Assembly: GCF_016464375.1 (NCBI RefSeq)
Contig: NZ_JADDIU010000008.1
Span: forward strand, 1-64,000
Direction of reading: 5' to 3'
Source: Bacillus renqingensis
GTDB taxonomy: Bacteria > Bacillota > Bacilli > Bacillales > Cytobacillaceae
DNA length: 64,000 bases
Shown here: in pieces, positions 8,898-17,578 of the stretch
Layout: each line of letters starts with the position of its first letter
Numbering within the stretch: position 1 is the stretch's first letter
Translations under genes and position numbers: made by a program
Notes under the pieces: generated by a model
Database searches by the model: none
Told to the model about the DNA's origin: nothing
The model's input: the letters and a program-made list of their open reading frames with translations, nothing else

Positions 8898-9261
8898 GTC
8901 CAAAGTACGCGAGAGTGAGAAAAATTGGTCGGCGCGCGCACTTAGCGAGGTCCAAAGTACGCGAGAGCAAGAAAAATAGTCCGCCGCGCGCACTTAGAGA
9001 TGTCCAAAGTACGCGAGAGCAAGAAAAATGGTCAGCCGCGCGCACTTAGAGCTGTCCAAAGTACTCAAGAGCAAGAAAAATTGGTCGGCGCGCGCACTTA
9101 GTGAGGTCCAAAGTACGCGAGAGCAAGAAAAATTGTCCGGCGCGCGCACTTAGCGAGGTCCAAAGTACGCGAGAGCAAGAAAAATTGGTCGGCGCGCGCA
9201 CTTAGAGCTATCCAAAGTTCGCGAGAGCAAGAAAACCAGCCCACCGCGCGCATTTAGAGCG
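8898..9261. repeat. seven tandem copies of a 52-bp unit
   Basis: Units begin at 8898, 8950, 9002, 9054, 9106, 9158 and 9210, each 52 bp (the last 51) and a few mismatches apart. Conserved cores are GTCCAAAGTACGCGAGAGCA, AGAAAAAT and CGGCGCGCGCACTTAG. The period is not a multiple of three, so the open frame inside is not a repeated protein. A partial eighth unit follows (TTCTAAAGTGTGCGC). The alternating CGCGCGC stretch in each unit is unusual for the local base composition. Confidence 0.95.
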
Positions 9262-9479
9262 TTCTAAAGTGTGCGCAAGGGACATCTGAACCTTTAAAAT
9301 CACCATCTTTTAAAGGCGTTGAATAAGGGAAAAACTTAATCAATTTAAGACTGATAGATTTATTTCTGAAAAACACCTGTTTTTATTTACAGATTTAGTA
9401 CCTAAATAGAGCAATTTATAAAAGGAACAAAATTTCTGAAATGTTGGGGTATAACTTGGCCATAATGAAGAAGGAATCA

Positions 9480-9509
9480 TTGCGGTAAAGCGAAAAAGTT
9501 TGGTATCAT
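9480..9509 (+). promoter_or_regulatory. candidate sigma-A promoter of gatCAB
   Basis: TTGCGG and TATCAT are spaced 18 bases apart, about 35 bases before the gatC start. A hairpin at 9291-9316 (CCTTTAAA/TTTTAAAGG) lies further upstream. Confidence 0.4.
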
Positions 9510-9545
9510 CAATAGTAAAGTTACAATAAATCGGAGGGAACCGAA

Positions 9546-9839
9546 ATGTCACGAATTCAGGCAGAGCAAGTGAAGCATGTGGCCAATTTGGCACGATTGG
9601 CAATCACTGAAGAAGAAGCTGAAAAGTTTACGAAACAGCTTGATGCCATTATCACGTTTGCGGAACAGTTAAATGAACTGGATACGGAAAATGTTAAACC
9701 TACATATCATGTGCTCGATATGAAAAATGTCTTGCGCGAGGACATCCCGGTACCGGGATTACCGCAGGAAGAGGTACTAAAAAATGCACCTGAACATCAG
9801 GATGGCCAATTTAAAGTGCCAGCAATATTAGGGGAGTAG
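9546..9839 (+). CDS. gatC: Asp-tRNA(Asn)/Glu-tRNA(Gln) amidotransferase subunit C
   Basis: This is the small subunit of the GatCAB complex that converts Glu-tRNA(Gln) to Gln-tRNA(Gln) in bacteria lacking glutaminyl-tRNA synthetase. It is 97 residues with the typical start [20 protein letters not shown] and the segment [21 protein letters not shown]. The ribosome binding site GGAGGG precedes ATG. It is the first gene of gatC-gatA-gatB, 11 bases before gatA. Confidence 0.97.
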   Translation: MSRIQAEQVKHVANLARLAITEEEAEKFTKQLDAIITFAEQLNELDTENVKPTYHVLDMKNVLREDIPVPGLPQEEVLKNAPEHQDGQFKVPAILGE

Positions 9840-9850
9840 GAGGAAAGAAA

Positions 9851-11308
9851 GTGAGTTTATTTGATCATAAAGTATCAGATCTTCATGAGCTTTTACATAA
9901 AAAAGAGCTAAAAGTATCTGATCTTGTCGACGAATCGTATAAACGAATCGCCGCGGTAGAGGACAAGGTTCGGGCTTTTTTAACATTAGATGAAGAACGG
10001 GCACGGCAAACGGCAAAAGCCCTGGATGAAAAATTCAGCTCAGATGCTGACAAAGGGCTTCTTTTTGGGATGCCTATTGGGGTAAAGGACAATATTGTTA
10101 CAAAAGGCTTAAGGACAACCTGTGCCAGCAAAATTCTTGAAAACTTTGATCCGATTTATGATGCTACAGTCGTTCAAAAATTACAGCAGGCAGAAACCGT
10201 AACCATCGGCAAATTAAACATGGACGAGTTTGCGATGGGCTCATCAAATGAAAATTCCCGCTTCCAAAAAACACACAATCCATGGAATTTAGACAGGGTT
10301 CCGGGAGGCTCCTCCGGCGGTTCAGCAGCATCAGTTGCCGCGGGTGAAGTACTATTTTCCCTTGGTTCCGATACAGGTGGTTCGATTCGGCAGCCTGCCG
10401 CATTCTGCGGTGTCGTTGGCTTGAAACCAACCTATGGCCGTGTTTCCCGTTTTGGACTTGTAGCATTTGCTTCGTCTCTTGACCAAATTGGCCCAATCAC
10501 CCGGACGGTTGAGGATAATGCTTATCTGCTGCAAGCCATTTCCGGTCTTGACCCAATGGACTCGACATCAGCCAACGTTGACGTTCCTCATTTTGCGAGT
10601 GCCCTAACAGGTGATATAAAAGGTTTGAAAATTGCTGTCCCGAAAGAATATCTTGGCGAAGGTGTCAGTGAATCTGTCCGCCAATCCGTGTTAGATGCCT
10701 TAAAGGTGCTTGAAGGTCTTGGTGCCGTTTGGGAGGAGGTTTCGCTGCCGCATTCAAAATATGCTTTAGCTACTTATTACTTGTTATCATCGTCAGAGGC
10801 CTCAGCAAACCTTGCCCGTTTTGACGGTGTCCGCTACGGTTACCGCTCGCCTAATGCTAAAAGCCTATTAGATTTATATAAAAACACAAGAGCAGAAGGC
10901 TTTGGCGAAGAAGTCAAACGCCGGATTATGCTTGGGACTTTCGCGTTAAGCTCCGGTTATTATGATGCCTACTATAAAAAAGCGCAAAAGGTAAGGACAT
11001 TGATTAAACAAGACTTTGAAAATGTATTTGAAACCTATGATGTCATTGTCGGCCCGACTACACCAACACCTGCTTTTAAGATCGGGGAAAAAATCGATGA
11101 TCCGATGACCATGTATGTTAATGATATTTTAACGATTCCGGTGAACCTTGCCGGTGTACCAGGAATCTCTGTGCCATGCGGTTTCGATGGCGGACTTCCT
11201 CTCGGCTTGCAAATCATTGGCAAGCATTTTGATGAAGCGACAATTTACCGCGTTGCCCATGCGTTTGAGCAGGCGACAGACTATCATAAGCAGAAGCCAC
11301 AATTGTAG
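9851..11308 (+). CDS. gatA: glutamyl-tRNA(Gln) amidotransferase subunit A
   Basis: This amidase subunit releases ammonia from glutamine for the tRNA-bound substrate. It carries the Ser-cis-Ser-Lys triad of the amidase signature family: lysine in [11 protein letters not shown], serine in [15 protein letters not shown] and the nucleophile region [12 protein letters not shown]. Its 485 residues match the usual length. The GTG start follows AGGAGGAAAG. The gene lies between gatC and gatB in one operon. Confidence 0.97.
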   Translation: MSLFDHKVSDLHELLHKKELKVSDLVDESYKRIAAVEDKVRAFLTLDEERARQTAKALDEKFSSDADKGLLFGMPIGVKDNIVTKGLRTTCASKILENFDPIYDATVVQKLQQAETVTIGKLNMDEFAMGSSNENSRFQKTHNPWNLDRVPGGSSGGSAASVAAGEVLFSLGSDTGGSIRQPAAFCGVVGLKPTYGRVSRFGLVAFASSLDQIGPITRTVEDNAYLLQAISGLDPMDSTSANVDVPHFASALTGDIKGLKIAVPKEYLGEGVSESVRQSVLDALKVLEGLGAVWEEVSLPHSKYALATYYLLSSSEASANLARFDGVRYGYRSPNAKSLLDLYKNTRAEGFGEEVKRRIMLGTFALSSGYYDAYYKKAQKVRTLIKQDFENVFETYDVIVGPTTPTPAFKIGEKIDDPMTMYVNDILTIPVNLAGVPGISVPCGFDGGLPLGLQIIGKHFDEATIYRVAHAFEQATDYHKQKPQL

Positions 11309-11321
11309 GGGGTGAACGAAA

Positions 11322-12749
11322 GTGGAATTTGAAACAGTGATTGGACTTGAAGTCCATGTAGAGTTAAAAACCGATTCGAAAATATTCTCATCCAGCCCGA
11401 ACCATTTTGGGGCGGAACCAAATACGAATACAAGTGTGATTGATTTAGGCTATCCCGGGGTCCTGCCGGTTCTAAATAAAAAGGTCGTAGATTATGGGAT
11501 GAAGGCGGCAATGGCGCTGAATTGTGAAATTGCCACCCACACAAAGTTTGACCGCAAGAACTATTTTTACCCGGACAACCCGAAGGCCTATCAAATTTCG
11601 CAATTTGACCAGCCAATCGGTGAGCATGGCTGGATTGAAATTGAAGTAGATGGCTATACGAAGAAAATTGGGATTACCCGCATCCATCTGGAGGAAGATG
11701 CCGGCAAGCTGAATCACGAAAAGGGCTATTCATTAGTGGATATTAACCGCCAGGGAACACCGCTGATCGAAATCGTTTCTGAGCCGGATATCCGGACACC
11801 AGACGAAGCCTATGCCTATTTAGAAAAATTAAAGTCAGTTATTCAATATACAGGTGTTTCGGATTGTAAAATGGAGGAAGGTTCACTGCGTTGTGACGCC
11901 AATATTTCAATTCGCCCAGTGGGACAAAAGGAATTCGGGACAAAAACCGAGTTGAAGAATCTGAACTCCTTCAACTTTGTCCGCAAAGGTCTGGAATTTG
12001 AAGAAAAGCGGCAAAGGGAAATTGTATCATCCGGTGGAAGAATCGAGCAGGAAACACGCCGCTTTGATGAAGCAACTGGTACAACAATCCTAATGAGGGT
12101 AAAAGAAGGATCGGATGATTATCGCTACTTCCCTGAACCGGACTTGCTCGAACTGTATATTGATGAGGATTGGAAAGCCCGAATTCGTGCCGAGATTCCT
12201 GAACTTCCAAATGAACGGCAAAAGCGTTATGTGGAAGAATGGGGACTGCCGGTCTATGATGCTAAAGTGCTGACCGTGACAAAGGAAACGGCTGACTTCT
12301 TTGAAGCAACAGTTAAGATAGGCGCTGATCCGAAACAGGCTTCCAACTGGATGATGGGGGAAGTTTCCGCCTATTTGAATGCCGAAGGAAAAGAACTGCA
12401 TCAAGTTGCCTTGACCCCGGAAGGTCTTGCCAGCATGATCAAGTTGATTTCAAATGGAACCATTTCTTCGAAGATTGCCAAGACAGTGTTTAAAGAGTTA
12501 ATCGAAAACGGTGGTAATGCCGAGCAGATTGTCAAAGAAAAAGGGCTTGTGCAAATTTCTGATGAGGGTACCCTGTTGAAAATTATTACCGAGGTTCTTG
12601 ATGCGAACCCGAAATCCATTGAGGATTTTAAAGGCGGTAAAGCGAAGGCAGCCGGCTCCCTTGTTGGGCAGGTGATGAAAGCAACAAAAGGACAAGCCAA
12701 CCCGCAGGTAGTGAATAAATTATTGCAGCAAGAATTACAGAAACGATGA
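11322..12749 (+). CDS. gatB: Asp/Glu-tRNA amidotransferase subunit B
   Basis: This tRNA-binding and kinase-like subunit activates the mischarged aminoacyl group. Family motifs seen are [14 protein letters not shown] at the start, [29 protein letters not shown] and [12 protein letters not shown]. The C-terminal YqeY-like domain ends [12 protein letters not shown]-style (here [17 protein letters not shown]). At 475 residues it is full length. The GTG start follows GGGGGTGAACGAAA. Two hairpins follow the stop. Confidence 0.97.
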   Translation: MEFETVIGLEVHVELKTDSKIFSSSPNHFGAEPNTNTSVIDLGYPGVLPVLNKKVVDYGMKAAMALNCEIATHTKFDRKNYFYPDNPKAYQISQFDQPIGEHGWIEIEVDGYTKKIGITRIHLEEDAGKLNHEKGYSLVDINRQGTPLIEIVSEPDIRTPDEAYAYLEKLKSVIQYTGVSDCKMEEGSLRCDANISIRPVGQKEFGTKTELKNLNSFNFVRKGLEFEEKRQREIVSSGGRIEQETRRFDEATGTTILMRVKEGSDDYRYFPEPDLLELYIDEDWKARIRAEIPELPNERQKRYVEEWGLPVYDAKVLTVTKETADFFEATVKIGADPKQASNWMMGEVSAYLNAEGKELHQVALTPEGLASMIKLISNGTISSKIAKTVFKELIENGGNAEQIVKEKGLVQISDEGTLLKIITEVLDANPKSIEDFKGGKAKAAGSLVGQVMKATKGQANPQVVNKLLQQELQKR

Positions 12750-12753
12750 TGTG

Positions 12754-12786
12754 AAAGCCGGCAGCATTCCATCTGCCGGCTTTTTT
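12754..12786 (+). terminator. gatCAB terminator
   Basis: AAAGCCGGCAG / CTGCCGGCTTTTTT is a strong GC-rich stem with a T-run, four bases after the gatB stop codon. Confidence 0.9.
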
Positions 12787-12790
12787 GAAG

Positions 12791-12820
12791 GAGGATGTCG
12801 AAACTCATTTCGACATCCTC
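12791..12820. terminator. second hairpin after gatB
   Basis: GAGGATGTCGAAA / TTTCGACATCCTC is a perfect 13-bp stem only four bases after the gatB terminator. It may act as a back-up terminator or for the opposite strand. The rest of the gap to 13088 shows nothing I can name. Confidence 0.6.
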
Positions 12821-13088
12821 TTCATCATTTCCCGGGAAAAACCCTTTGAAGGTAAGGGATTGTTCATTTTTTAACTAAACGTTTGTTTGATAAGGAAGTT
12901 TGGTTTTTTTGTCGAAGAGCCCTTGAATCGGGATAATAGGGCGTTTTTAACAATTTACTTGGGTAATGCGAAGATCTATGCCGCCGTCAGCCAGGTACAC
13001 TCGGTCAAATGCAAATGCTTCAACATTGTTTTTGCATATGGATGGTATCGGGTAGTAAGCTGACATTAGCTTCTGTCCATTGTTTTTA

Positions 13089-13706
13089 TCATTTGTACAG
13101 CCCTTCCGTATACATTTGTGCAATATTTCTGGCAATCGTTTGATAATCCTTATCTGTTTTATTTAAAGATACCTGCCATAGATATTTTTCCCCTGTATAA
13201 AATAGAACACCAGCTACCACTTCTGGGTCAAAATCAGGATTCCGTACTAGACCTTTTTCAATCGCCTGCTCTACATTTTCAGTGATTCGTTTGTGAAATT
13301 TCCTGCAAAAGTCTTCCCAGTTTTTTTGAATTACCGGAGATAGGCCTAAGGCTTCATGGAATACTGCCAACAATTTTTGATGTTCTAGGGCAAGAATGAG
13401 GAAACTCTCAACATTTTTTTGCGTAAATATAAACGCTTCTTTTTTAGATTTTACGGTAAATTCCTTATTTGCAATACTATAGAACTCTTCCATCAATTCC
13501 TCCATAATCTTTAAAAAAATATCTTCTTTTCCTTTTGGAAAATGGGAATAGGCTGTGCCATAACCGAACCCCGCATTTTTTGAAATCATTGTGATCGTTG
13601 TATCTTTAAAGCCAAATTCGAGGAAGAGCTCCTTGGCTGATTCTAAAATTTTGATTCGTGATTTTTCAACTTTGGCTAATTTTCGATTGTTTTTTTCACT
13701 ACTCAA
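13089..13706 (-). CDS. TetR-family transcriptional regulator
   Basis: The N-terminal HTH (TITMISKNAGFGYGTAYSHF) is followed by a ligand-binding helical domain to residue 205. It is transcribed away from the 2-oxoacid dehydrogenase operon at 13921, the usual layout for a repressor of the neighbouring operon. A palindrome TGACATGATGTCA lies in the shared region. The start is TTG with AAAGGG ten bases upstream. An ATG that overlaps the ribosome binding site is out of frame. The ligand is unknown. Confidence 0.85.
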   Translation of the reverse strand: MSSEKNNRKLAKVEKSRIKILESAKELFLEFGFKDTTITMISKNAGFGYGTAYSHFPKGKEDIFLKIMEELMEEFYSIANKEFTVKSKKEAFIFTQKNVESFLILALEHQKLLAVFHEALGLSPVIQKNWEDFCRKFHKRITENVEQAIEKGLVRNPDFDPEVVAGVLFYTGEKYLWQVSLNKTDKDYQTIARNIAQMYTEGLYK

Positions 13707-13830
13707 CTTGATTCATCCCTTTAAACGTCAACTTAATAAAATAATAACCCGAAATACAGGCGAAAGGGTAGCTTCTTTTTATGAAGATGTGACTAATTAT
13801 TGTTTAATTTTTGAACTTTCAGATAATATA

Positions 13831-13859
13831 TTGACAATTTGAAACAGGAAATATATACT
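13831..13859 (+). promoter_or_regulatory. sigma-A promoter of the 2-oxoacid dehydrogenase operon
   Basis: TTGACA, a 17-base spacer and TATACT form a near-consensus promoter about 60 bases before the first gene. Confidence 0.8.
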
Positions 13860-13872
13860 AATCATCAGGAAG

Positions 13873-13885
13873 TGACATGATGTCA
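13873..13885. promoter_or_regulatory. palindromic operator candidate
   Basis: TGACATGATGTCA is a perfect 13-bp palindrome placed just after the -10 element at 13854, where a bound repressor would block transcription. The divergent TetR protein is the obvious candidate to bind it. Confidence 0.5.
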
Positions 13886-13920
13886 TTTTTTGAAAACCTA
13901 TTAGATAACGGGGGGATTCT

Positions 13921-14985
13921 ATGTGGATTGAGCCAAATGAAACGACAGTTGAAAAAGTCCAGTATCTTGATGAGAATGGAAAGCTTCTGGGTGAACGACC
14001 AGATGTAAGTGATGACGACCTGCTTAGTCTTTACAAGTGGATGGTTCAAGCTAGAACCTTTGACAAAAGAGCATTAAAGTTGCAGCGCCAAGGAAGAATC
14101 GGGACTTACGCACCGATGATTGGACAGGAGGCGGCCCAGGTTGGAAGCGCCTTCGCTTTAGAAAAGCAGGACTGGATTTATCCGAGTTATCGGGATTTGT
14201 CGGCAAGTTTTGTTCATGGATTCCCTATGAAAAACTTTTTTCTATATACTATGGGGCATTTAAAGGGTACTGATGCGGAAGGGGCTAATGTTTTTCCGGT
14301 TCAAATTATCATTGGCGCTCAGTGTCTCCATGCGGTTGGCGGTGGATGGGCAGGTAAAATCAACAATGAAAATAGCGTAAGTGTTGCGTACATTGGCGAT
14401 GGTGGTACATCGGAAGGAGATTTTCATGAGGCGTTAAATTTTGCCGGTGTTTACAAACTTCCTGTGGTCTTTTTCGTTCAGAATAACCAGTGGGCGATTA
14501 GTGTGCCAATTGCAAAACAAACGGCAAGTAAAACGATTGCTCAAAAAGCGGCAGCATATGGAATTGCCGGTATACAAGTAGATGGAAACGATGCCCTTGC
14601 TGTTTATTTGACCATGAAACAAGCGCTTGAACGAGCGCGCAATGGTAGTCCTGTATTAGTGGAAGCTGTTACATACAGACAGGGTCCACACACGACTTCA
14701 GATGACCCAACTAAATACCGTGAAAATAGTGAGCTGGCGGAATGGCTTGCTAAGGACCCGGTAAAAAGAATGAAGGCATTTATCGTAGAAAAAGGAATCT
14801 GGAACGAGGAGTTGGATCAACAGGAATTTGAATTGGCGGAGCAAAAGGTTTCAGAGGCTTTTGAGCTTGCTCTCAATACTCCAAAAAGTAATGCGAAGGA
14901 AATATTTGACCTGGTTTATGAACAAAAAACAATACAGCTTACAGAGCAGCAAAACTCTATTCGGACAGAGAGGGTATTGAAATGA
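13921..14985 (+). CDS. 2-oxoacid dehydrogenase E1 alpha subunit (pyruvate dehydrogenase-like)
   Basis: This thiamine-diphosphate enzyme subunit decarboxylates a 2-oxoacid and passes the acyl group to lipoyl-E2. The ThDP motif is complete, running from AYIGDGGTSEGDFHEA to FVQNNQWAIS, and the phosphorylation-loop region HTTSDDPTKYR is present. At 354 residues it fits PdhA/AcoA/BkdA-type alpha subunits. Sequence features such as PMIGQEAAQVGSAFAL and WIYPSYRDL look most like PdhA, but the lack of an E3 gene and the TetR control suggest a specialised paralogue. Its stop overlaps the next start (ATGA). Confidence 0.9.
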   Translation: MWIEPNETTVEKVQYLDENGKLLGERPDVSDDDLLSLYKWMVQARTFDKRALKLQRQGRIGTYAPMIGQEAAQVGSAFALEKQDWIYPSYRDLSASFVHGFPMKNFFLYTMGHLKGTDAEGANVFPVQIIIGAQCLHAVGGGWAGKINNENSVSVAYIGDGGTSEGDFHEALNFAGVYKLPVVFFVQNNQWAISVPIAKQTASKTIAQKAAAYGIAGIQVDGNDALAVYLTMKQALERARNGSPVLVEAVTYRQGPHTTSDDPTKYRENSELAEWLAKDPVKRMKAFIVEKGIWNEELDQQEFELAEQKVSEAFELALNTPKSNAKEIFDLVYEQKTIQLTEQQNSIRTERVLK

Positions 14986-15962
14986 CCACAATGACCATGA
15001 TAGAAGCGATTAATTTTACCTTGAGAAAGGAAATGGAACGGGACAATCGCATCATCTGCTTGGGAGAGGACATTGGAAAAAACGGCGGTGTTTTCCGTGC
15101 TACTGATGGCCTGCAGGCATTGTTTGGAGAAGAGCGCGTCATCGATACCCCGATTGCCGAGTCAGCGATTGTCGGTACAGCGGTTGGTATGGCGACAAGG
15201 GGACTTCGGCCCGTTGCCGAGATTCAATTTTTTGGCTTTATATATGAAGCGATGGATCAGGTGGTAGCCCAGGCTGCAAGGCTAAGGTTCAGGTCTGGTG
15301 GCACATTGGGAGCACCAATGGTTGTTCGGGCACCTTTTGGCGGCGGAGTCAGAACCCCGGAACTCCATTCTGATAGTTTAGAAGGTCTCTTTTTACATTC
15401 GCCTGGATTGAAGGTGGTTATGCCAAGCAATGCTTATGATGCGAAGGGGCTGTTAACCGCTGCGATCCGTGATAATGACCCCGTAATGTTTTTAGAGCCG
15501 ATGAAGCTTTATCGAGCTTTCAAGCATGAGGTGCCTGAGCAAGATTATCTGATTGAGATTGGCAAGGCCAATGTCCTGAAAGAGGGAGAAGATGTAACGA
15601 TCATTACTTGGGGCCCGACTGTACCGCTTGTCAGCAAAGTGGTTGAACAGTGGGAGAAGCAGTTCAATGCTTCGGTTGAAATTATTGATTTGAGAACGAT
15701 TTCACCAATCGATGAGGAAACGATCATTACTTCGGTACAAAAAACGGGCAGAGCCTTGATTGTCCATGAGGCGGTAAAAACAGGAGGCCCTGGTGCAGAA
15801 ATTTCTGCGTTAATTAATGAAAAGGCTTTATTTTATCTAACAGCACCAGTACTAAGGGTTACTGGATTTGATACCCCGTATCCTGTTCCGGCGGTGGAGG
15901 ATGAATGGCTGCCGAATGCCAACAGAATAATTCAGAGCTTGAAAGAAGTATTAACGCATTAA
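14982..15962 (+). CDS. 2-oxoacid dehydrogenase E1 beta subunit
   Basis: This partner of the alpha subunit forms the E1 heterotetramer. Motifs include RIICLGEDIGKNGGVFRAT, the pyrimidine-binding IAESAIVGTAVGMA and the C-terminal transketolase segment (VHEAVKTGGPGAEI, RVTGFDTPYP). At 326 residues it is full length. It starts inside the stop of the alpha gene (ATGA), so translation is probably coupled and the subunits are made in equal amounts. Confidence 0.93.
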   Translation: MTTMTMIEAINFTLRKEMERDNRIICLGEDIGKNGGVFRATDGLQALFGEERVIDTPIAESAIVGTAVGMATRGLRPVAEIQFFGFIYEAMDQVVAQAARLRFRSGGTLGAPMVVRAPFGGGVRTPELHSDSLEGLFLHSPGLKVVMPSNAYDAKGLLTAAIRDNDPVMFLEPMKLYRAFKHEVPEQDYLIEIGKANVLKEGEDVTIITWGPTVPLVSKVVEQWEKQFNASVEIIDLRTISPIDEETIITSVQKTGRALIVHEAVKTGGPGAEISALINEKALFYLTAPVLRVTGFDTPYPVPAVEDEWLPNANRIIQSLKEVLTH

Positions 15963-15986
15963 TTTTTGACAGGAGATGCATAACGA

Positions 15987-17423
15987 ATGGCTTACGAATT
16001 CCGACTGCCTGACATTGGTGAAGGACTGCATGAAGCAGAAATTCTTACATGGTTCAAAAATATCGGGGATCCTATCAAGGAAAATGAAAATTTAGTAGAA
16101 GTGCAAACAGATAAAGCGGTGGTTGAGATTTCCTCGCCGGTAACTGGTACGATACAATCGTTTGGTGCGGAAGTGGGAGAGGTCGTGAAGGTAGGAGACA
16201 TTCTTTTTACCGTTCTTGAGGCCCAAAATTCCACTGCCGCTGCGGCAGCTGGCAGCACCCCGTTACAGCAAGAGATCGCTGCCCAGGCAAACACCCAACA
16301 ACAGGAACAACCCAATCAACAAGACTCTACTAAATTAAACATTCCGCAACAGGACCTACCCATTCAGCAAGACTTAACCCAGTTAAACACCCTACTACAA
16401 GAACAAACTAACCAACAAGACTCCAGACAAACACAAATTAATCTAATGCCGAAAAAGCGAGTGATTGCAGCACCTTCCGTAAGAAAATTGGCCCGGGAAC
16501 TTGGAATTGATATTGCTGAGGTGATGCCTTCCGGCAAAGGCGGCAAGGTAACAGAAGAAGATGTAAGAAACTTCAAACCTCTAGCAAAGGATAAGGCTGC
16601 AAGTGACTTCAAGCCCCAAGCAGAAAAACAGGTTGCAGTGGCTGCTGCCCCTGTTCCAGCCCCAACCGAGCCAAAGGAAGTACTTCAAATCCAGCCGGCC
16701 TGTGCCTTACATGGACTGGAAGATGAGGTAAGGGAGCCGATTCGCGGCCTAAGGAAAAGAATATATGAAAATATGAAACGTTCTAAATCCACGGCAATTC
16801 ATTGTACTGGCATGGATGAAGTCGTCATTACCAAGCTTGTCAAAGTAAAAGATCAGCTGCAGCCATACGCAGAAAAAGCGAAAATCAAACTGACATACCT
16901 TCCGTTTTTTGTAAAGGCAGTGGCAAAGGCACTTAAAAACAATCCAATTTTCAATGCAACTGTTGATGATGAGAAGATGGAAATTGTTTATAAGAAACAA
17001 ATTCATATTGGGGTTGCTACAGCTACGCAAGATGGCTTAATTGTCCCGGTTATAAAATATGCCGATCAAAAAAGCATTTTAGAAATTGCCCAGGAGATTC
17101 AAGAACTTTCAAGTCGCGCAAGGGAAAGGAAGCTAAAGCCTCAGGAACTTACCGGAAGTACGTTTACAATTTCAAGCACAGGTAGCAAAGGCGGTTGGTT
17201 TGCTACCCCAGTGATAAATTACCCTGAAGTGGCGATCTTAGGCGTACACAGTATAAAGAAAAAGCCGATTGTCCAAGATGACCAAATCGTAATTGGGAAT
17301 GTAATGGGTATGTCCATCACCTTCGACCACAGGGTGATTGACGGTGAACCAGCTAATATCTTTATGTCTGATGTTCATGCATACCTAGAGAATCCCGAAC
17401 TGTTCATATTAGAGGGGTATTAA
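15987..17423 (+). CDS. dihydrolipoamide acyltransferase E2
   Basis: This is the core enzyme that accepts the acyl group from E1 and transfers it to CoA. The domains in order are lipoyl (residues 1-80, lipoylated lysine in VQTDKAVVEI), a long linker, the peripheral subunit-binding domain (about 155-190, APSVRKLARELGIDI) and the catalytic acetyltransferase domain (about 245-478) with DHRVIDGEPAN at the active site. The first linker (about 85-150) is very rich in glutamine, with repeated NQQDS, QQEQ and LPIQQDL units instead of the usual Ala-Pro linker. No E3 gene follows, so lipoamide dehydrogenase must come from elsewhere. Confidence 0.93.
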   Translation: MAYEFRLPDIGEGLHEAEILTWFKNIGDPIKENENLVEVQTDKAVVEISSPVTGTIQSFGAEVGEVVKVGDILFTVLEAQNSTAAAAAGSTPLQQEIAAQANTQQQEQPNQQDSTKLNIPQQDLPIQQDLTQLNTLLQEQTNQQDSRQTQINLMPKKRVIAAPSVRKLARELGIDIAEVMPSGKGGKVTEEDVRNFKPLAKDKAASDFKPQAEKQVAVAAAPVPAPTEPKEVLQIQPACALHGLEDEVREPIRGLRKRIYENMKRSKSTAIHCTGMDEVVITKLVKVKDQLQPYAEKAKIKLTYLPFFVKAVAKALKNNPIFNATVDDEKMEIVYKKQIHIGVATATQDGLIVPVIKYADQKSILEIAQEIQELSSRARERKLKPQELTGSTFTISSTGSKGGWFATPVINYPEVAILGVHSIKKKPIVQDDQIVIGNVMGMSITFDHRVIDGEPANIFMSDVHAYLENPELFILEGY

Positions 17424-17578
17424 GTAATAATTTACAACCGTTAGCGGCATTGGCAGAAGGTCAAACACCTTGGGCATGGGACTTGAGAAAGTGGGGATTC
17501 GTAGTGACGCAAAAGGATTTACCTTAACATCTGTCCCCCATATATTTGTTTGGAAATTTGAGTGGAGGGGATTCCACA

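Noticed and set aside
8864-9049. 61-residue open frame inside the 52-bp tandem repeats
   Set aside because: The repeat period is not a multiple of three and the frame has no ribosome binding site.
8898-9261. CRISPR array
   Set aside because: The units are contiguous tandem repeats with no variable spacers, and no cas genes are near.
12947-13135. 62-residue minus-strand frame overlapping the end of the TetR gene
   Set aside because: No ribosome binding site and partial overlap with a real gene. The tail DRVYLADGGIDLRITQV looks protein-like, so a gene remnant is possible but unproven.
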